Assembly (NCBI GenBank): GCA_947177515.1
Contig: CAMWUU010000097.1
Span: forward strand, 1-10,596
Reading direction: 5' to 3'
Source of the DNA: an uncultured Lachnospiraceae bacterium
GTDB lineage: Bacteria; Bacillota; Clostridia; Lachnospirales; Lachnospiraceae
Length of the DNA: 10,596 nt
Made by a program: the position numbers and the translations under genes. Positions 7,231-10,596 of the stretch are shown one piece after another (positions within the stretch are counted from its first letter, which is position 1; each line of letters starts with the position of its first letter). Below the pieces are notes generated by a model. It was not told the origin of the DNA and searched no databases. It worked only from the letters and a program-made list of their open reading frames with translations.

Positions 7231-7295
7231 CAGTTTTTTGAAAAAAATTCAAAAAGATGGCGAAAAAGACATATTTACCCCATAGGACACAAGAT

Positions 7296-9941
7296 CTATT
7301 TTCCCAAAATCTCATATACTTTTGCAATCGCCGCGTCAATCCCTTCCGGGTTCTTGCCGCCCGCCTGCGCCATATTTGGTCGTCCGCCGCCGCCGCCGCC
7401 CACAAGCGCTGCTGCTTCCTTAATCAGGTTGCCCGCATGGGCACCGAGTTTCATCGCGCCCTCGGTCGCCATTGCCACAAGATTCACCTTGCCGCCCTGC
7501 GCGGATGCAAGAAAGACAACACCCTCGCCAAGCTTTTCCTTTATCTGGTCGCCCAGGTTTCTAAGCCCGTTCATATCCACTTCCGGCACCTTTGCTGCAA
7601 GTACTTTCATCCCGCCAAGTTCTTTAACCTGACCCATCACATCGCCGAGAGAATTATTTGCAAGCTTTGCTTTTAATTTTTCATTTTCGGAATGAAGCTC
7701 CTTTATTTCCTCAAGAAGTGCCTCCACTTTTTTTACAAGGGCAGCCGGCTCCGCTTTCACGGCTTTTGCTGCCGCATTCAGTTCCTCCTCCACCCTGCGG
7801 TAATGTTCAAATACACTGTCCGCCGTAATGGCTTCAATTCGGCGCACACCCGCTGCCACACCGGACTCGGAGAGAATTTTAAATGCTGCAATCGCACCAG
7901 TGTTGTCCACATGCGTACCACCACAGAATTCTTTGGAAAATTCTCCCATGCAGACAACGCGGACGGTTTCGCCGTACTTTTCACCAAAGAGTGCCTTTGC
8001 ACCGGTCTTTTTTGCCTCCTCAATCGCAAGCACCTGTGTTACAACCTCGATGCGCTCAGCAATCTTTGCATTTACAATCGCCTCGGTTTCCTCAATCTCC
8101 TCCTTTGTCATTGCCGAAAAATGCGTAAAGTCAAAACGCAGATGGTTCGGGTTTACTAAGGAACCCGCCTGCTCAACATGGGTTCCTAGCACCTTTCGCA
8201 GCGCCTCCTGCAAAAGATGGGTGGCACTGTGGTTCTTGCAGGTTGCAGCGCGCGCTGCCGCATCCACTTTTAGGGTAACTGTCTGTCCTGTCTGGAACAT
8301 ACCGCTCATTACCATTCCACGGTGCGCAATCCTGCCGCCCTTTAATTTTATGGCATCTGCAACCAGAAATCTGGCATCACCGCAGACGATTTCGCCGGCA
8401 TCGCCCTCCTGTCCACCCATTGTCGCATAGAACGGAGTCTGCTCCACAAGGATGGTGCCGTTCATACCCTCGTTAAGTTCTGTTACAATCGCAGTTTCAT
8501 TTGTCATAACAGAAATTTTAGACTCTGTAACAAGGCATTGATATCCAACAAACTCCGAGGTAAGGTTCACATCAATCTGGTCGTACACGGTCGCGTCCGC
8601 CCCCATATAATTGGTTTCACCGCGCGCTTCCCTCGCCGTGGTTTTCTGCACTTCCATCGCTTTTTTAAATCCATCCATATCCACAGCAAAGCCCTTCTCA
8701 TTAAGGATCTCCTCCGTCAGGTCAATCGGAAAACCGTAGGTATCATAAAGGCGGAATGCATCCTCGCCGGAAAGCGTCCTGCTGCCCTGGTTCACCATAC
8801 GCTCTTCCATTTCGGAAAGAATGGAAAGACCCTGATCAATTGTTTTGTTAAATTTTTCCTCCTCATTGGTTAAAATCTTAATAATATATTCCTTCTTCTC
8901 CTCAAGTTCCGGATAGCCATCCTTTGACTCATCAATTACAGTCTGCGCAAGTTTTGCTAGGAACAGCCCGTCAATGCCAAGAAGCCTGCCATGTCTTGCC
9001 GCACGGCGCAGCAGACGGCGCAGTACATAGCCGCGCCCCTCGTTTGACGGCAGAATACCATCGGCGGTCATAAAGGTGACAGAGCGGATATGGTCGGTAA
9101 TCAGGCGGATGGAAACATCCTTCTTCGCATCCGTTTCATAGGTTACATGAGCCAACCAGCAAACCTTATCGCGGATGGCCTTCATTGTATCAATATCAAA
9201 GACAGAATCCACATCCTGCATTACAACAGCAAGACGCTCCAGACCCATACCGGTATCAATGTTCTTGTTCTTTAACGGGGTGTAGTGATGATCCCCATCG
9301 CTCTCAAACTGGGTAAATACATTGTTCCAGACTTCCATAAAGCGGTCACAGTCGCAGCCGACCTTACAATCCGGTTTCCCGCAGCCGTATTTTTCGCCAC
9401 GGTCATAGTAAATCTCCGAGGATGGTCCGCACGGTCCTGCGCCATGCTCCCAGAAATTGTCGCAATCACCGTTTTCATCCCGGTAAAAACGCGTGATGCG
9501 CTCCGCTGGAATACCGATTTCCTCATTCCAGATCTTGAATGCCTCATCATCCTCACTGTAGATGGATGGGTAGAGCCTGTCCGGATCCATGCCAAGTGTT
9601 TTTGTCAAAAATTCCCAAGACCATGTAATTGCCTCATGTTTAAAATAGTCGCCAAATGAAAAATTGCCAAGCATCTCAAAAAAGGTGAGATGTCTTGCCG
9701 TTTTACCGACGTGATCGATATCACTTGTGCGCATACATTTTTGACATGTCGTTACCCTGCGTCTTGGCGGGATTTCCTGTCCGGTAAAATAAGGTTTTAA
9801 TGGTGCCATACCTGCACCGATTAAAAGTAAACTCTTGTCGTTTTGAGGCACAAGGGAAAAGCTGTTCATTTTTAAGTGTCCCTTGCTCTCAAAGAATTCC
9901 AGGTACATTCTTCTAAGTTCATTCACTCCGTATGCTTTCAT
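7296..9941 (-). CDS. alaS: Alanyl-tRNA synthetase
   Basis: This 881-residue class II synthetase charges tRNA-Ala with alanine and hydrolyses mischarged Ser/Gly-tRNA. All regions are present and full length. The N-terminal catalytic core has CQKCMRTSDIDHVGKTARH, TFFEMLGNFSFGDYFK and the motif 3 signature DTGMGLERL. A cysteine-rich CGKPDCKVGCDCDR insertion is typical of clostridial enzymes. The editing domain has the metal site formed by H571 and H575 (HSATH) and C673 and H677 (CGGTH). The C-terminal C-Ala domain holds a run of six glycines followed by RPNMAQAGG (near residue 850). The start has a perfect AAGGAGG eight bases before the ATG. The gene has its own consensus promoter and a structured leader without T-box features. 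No clear terminator follows before the rpsU promoter, so some transcripts may run into rpsU. Confidence 0.99.
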   Translation of the reverse strand: MKAYGVNELRRMYLEFFESKGHLKMNSFSLVPQNDKSLLLIGAGMAPLKPYFTGQEIPPRRRVTTCQKCMRTSDIDHVGKTARHLTFFEMLGNFSFGDYFKHEAITWSWEFLTKTLGMDPDRLYPSIYSEDDEAFKIWNEEIGIPAERITRFYRDENGDCDNFWEHGAGPCGPSSEIYYDRGEKYGCGKPDCKVGCDCDRFMEVWNNVFTQFESDGDHHYTPLKNKNIDTGMGLERLAVVMQDVDSVFDIDTMKAIRDKVCWLAHVTYETDAKKDVSIRLITDHIRSVTFMTADGILPSNEGRGYVLRRLLRRAARHGRLLGIDGLFLAKLAQTVIDESKDGYPELEEKKEYIIKILTNEEEKFNKTIDQGLSILSEMEERMVNQGSRTLSGEDAFRLYDTYGFPIDLTEEILNEKGFAVDMDGFKKAMEVQKTTAREARGETNYMGADATVYDQIDVNLTSEFVGYQCLVTESKISVMTNETAIVTELNEGMNGTILVEQTPFYATMGGQEGDAGEIVCGDARFLVADAIKLKGGRIAHRGMVMSGMFQTGQTVTLKVDAAARAATCKNHSATHLLQEALRKVLGTHVEQAGSLVNPNHLRFDFTHFSAMTKEEIEETEAIVNAKIAERIEVVTQVLAIEEAKKTGAKALFGEKYGETVRVVCMGEFSKEFCGGTHVDNTGAIAAFKILSESGVAAGVRRIEAITADSVFEHYRRVEEELNAAAKAVKAEPAALVKKVEALLEEIKELHSENEKLKAKLANNSLGDVMGQVKELGGMKVLAAKVPEVDMNGLRNLGDQIKEKLGEGVVFLASAQGGKVNLVAMATEGAMKLGAHAGNLIKEAAALVGGGGGGRPNMAQAGGKNPEGIDAAIAKVYEILGK

Positions 9942-9965
9942 GTAAAAAACCTCCTTATTATAAGT

Positions 9966-9992
9966 CCCGCATCTGCCCTCCCAGTGCCCCCC
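9966..9992 (-). promoter_or_regulatory. G-quadruplex motif in the alaS leader
   Basis: On the mRNA-sense strand this stretch has four G tracts: G6 (9992-9987), GGG (9982-9980), GGG (9978-9976) and GGG (9968-9966). The loops are 4, 1 and 7 bases. This fits the canonical pattern of four runs of at least three G with loops of 1-7. The last tract ends 24 bases before the alaS start codon and just upstream of the SD. Three Gs of the G6 run can stay free even when the neighbouring stem-loop forms. The motif is seen directly; folding in the cell and any effect on translation are inference. Confidence 0.5.
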
Positions 9993-10051
9993 ACACTGGA
10001 ATAAATTTCCGTCCGCTTCCCTCCCGTAAATTTATTCCGGCTCTGTGTGGG
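9990..10051 (-). repeat. Long inverted repeat (stem-loop) in the alaS leader
   Basis: In the alaS leader RNA, GGAATAAATTT (10038-10028) pairs perfectly with AAATTTATTCC (10008-9998) over 11 bases. An outer CCCACAC (10051-10045) pairs with GTGTGGG (9996-9990) over seven. The 19-base apical loop is purine-rich and contains GGGAGGG, which recurs at 9982-9976. No U-tract follows, so it is not an intrinsic terminator. It could be a leader regulatory element, or a dispersed palindromic (REP-like) repeat that landed between promoter and gene. Deciding would need a genome-wide search. Confidence 0.6.
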
Positions 10052-10098
10052 CATATGCTGTTTTTATATAAATACTGGATTTTCACCATTATTTACAG

Positions 10099-10127
10099 AT
10101 TATATCGATTCAGGAGGTTTTTGTCAA
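10099..10127 (-). promoter_or_regulatory. Consensus sigma-A promoter of alaS
   Basis: TTGACA (10127-10122) and TATAAT (10104-10099) both match the consensus in all six positions and are separated by the optimal 17 bases. The start of transcription is expected near 10092, giving a leader of about 150 nt before the alaS ATG. AT-rich sequence lies upstream. Confidence 0.95.
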
Positions 10128-10388
10128 TCCAATTTTCGGATATGTTTTTATTGTATATTTAACCTTACAAATATTTTTCAAATCATTTAGAGATATCCTA
10201 ATCTTATTCTTTCTCCAATTTTTGTCTTCCCAATACATAGATTTTATATTTCTAAACTTCACATGTTGTAAAACCACCTAAAGGCTTTCTCCCATTCAAC
10301 GAGGTTCTCTTCTTTACTAAACATAGTTCTGTTCGCCTTTTATGGTATAACTATTTTGGTTCCCTACAAGTTATTTTCACAGTGGACA
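10128..10388. other. AT-rich intergenic stretch without a supported gene
   Basis: About 260 bases between the alaS promoter and the terminator of the upstream gene. It is visibly richer in A and T than the rest of the window. I see no complete gene, RNA gene or clear mobile element. On the minus strand, positions 10380-10252 read as 42 codons plus a stop, interrupted once by TAG. The C-terminal part reads TSLNGRKPLGGFTTCEV. It may be the remnant of a gene end or a dispersed repeat, but I cannot name it. Confidence 0.5.
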
Positions 10389-10424
10389 TGAAAAAAGACG
10401 CTCCACTTGGAACATCTTTTTTCA
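10389..10424 (-). terminator. Intrinsic terminator of the gene at the right edge
   Basis: On the minus strand TGAAAAAAGATGTTCC (10424-10409) pairs with GGAGCGTCTTTTTTCA (10404-10389) around an AAGT loop. The stem is continuous, with two G-U pairs, and the T6 run is within the 3' arm. On the + strand the two wobbles become C-A mismatches, which shows that the minus strand is the functional direction. It lies 25 bases after the stop of the partial gene at 10450-10596. Confidence 0.88.
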
Positions 10425-10449
10425 CCAAATTATATACAAAGATTTTATT

Positions 10450-10596
10450 TCACCTAATACATTCCTCTTCGTATCTATGTGCTGTAGCAGGTTTATTTCT
10501 AGGTACGAACGCTACCCCTTGGACTTCATAGTCCTCCGCAGAATTCGCATCCGTCCCAGGCATCCCCGTCGGGATTGCCACGATACCATGATTCTG
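10450..10596 (-). CDS. C-terminal 48 codons of an unidentified protein (gene continues beyond the window)
   Basis: An open frame enters from the right edge and ends with TGA at 10452-10450. The visible part contains GIVAIPTGMPGTDANSAEDY, then EVQGVAFVPRNKPATAHRYE, and ends EEECIR. It is a hydrophilic mixed-composition tail with no membrane segment or motif I recognise. That it is a real gene is supported by the intrinsic terminator 25 bases further on in the right orientation, and by a codon composition with more G and C than the AT-rich stretch beyond it. Only the C-terminus is present, so no function is proposed. A chance open frame of this length is possible but less likely given the terminator. 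Confidence 0.65.
   Translation of the reverse strand, partial: QNHGIVAIPTGMPGTDANSAEDYEVQGVAFVPRNKPATAHRYEEECIR

Noticed and set aside
7231..7255. Possible terminator of alaS: TTTTTGAA/TTCAAAAA hairpin
   Set aside because: The stem contains only A-T pairs apart from one G-C, no U-run follows in the transcript direction, and the sequence lies directly upstream of the rpsU -35 box. An A/T-rich UP element is the simpler reading.
7828..8430. Long + strand open frame of 200 codons opposite alaS, and similar + strand frames opposite other genes
   Set aside because: They lie fully opposite well-identified conserved genes, show low-complexity Ser/Pro/Arg-rich translations typical of antisense frames, and lack good ribosome sites.
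9942..10092. T-box riboswitch upstream of alaS
   Set aside because: Expected for a synthetase gene in this group, but the conserved T-box antiterminator sequence is absent, there is no terminator with a U-run, and the leader is short for a T-box.
10069..10095. Small hairpin TAAATA/TATTTA at the start of the alaS leader
   Set aside because: One arm lies partly upstream of the predicted transcription start, so it is probably not fully present in the RNA.

Overview
The window looks like chromosomal DNA of a Gram-positive anaerobe of the class Clostridia, most likely Lachnospiraceae. Supporting this are purine-rich Shine-Dalgarno (SD) sites, sigma-A-type promoters, the rpsU-yqfC-yqfD-phoH-ybeY neighbourhood typical of Bacillota, sporulation-associated families (YqfC, YqfD, SpoVB-like) and TPTPDP linkers in exported proteins. 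The family-level assignment is inference. Every gene I can support lies on the minus strand, so transcription runs from high to low coordinates.

Right edge (10389-10596): the last 48 codons of an unidentified gene, followed by an intrinsic terminator. Next come about 260 bp of AT-rich sequence without a convincing gene (10128-10388). A perfect-consensus promoter (10099-10127) then starts alaS transcription. The alaS leader of about 150 nt has no T-box signature. It holds a 62-nt stem-loop and a canonical G-quadruplex motif just before the ribosome site. alaS (7296-9941) is complete.

Middle (6902-7230): rpsU, only 58 codons, has its own promoter, a leader that can fold into two mutually exclusive hairpins, and an intrinsic terminator.

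Left two thirds (32-6848): a tightly packed cluster yqfC, yqfD, phoH, ybeY, a DUF3048 lipoprotein, a SpoVB/MurJ-like flippase and a BofC-C-like membrane-anchored protein. Neighbours overlap or nearly touch except before the last gene. There, 92 nt can form a long hairpin plus an outer stem that includes part of the SD and the first base of the start codon. The likely start codon of another gene lies at the left edge.

Together the genes cover translation (AlaRS, S21, YbeY and PhoH in RNA metabolism) and envelope or spore formation (YqfC/YqfD, SpoVB-like, BofC-C-like, DUF3048). Compared with the Bacillus subtilis cluster, pgpH between phoH and ybeY and dgkA-cdd-era after ybeY are missing. This is mostly a conserved housekeeping region. 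I see no mobile element, CRISPR array, tRNA or new defence-type system. The most interesting signals are the non-coding leaders of alaS, rpsU and the BofC-C-like gene.
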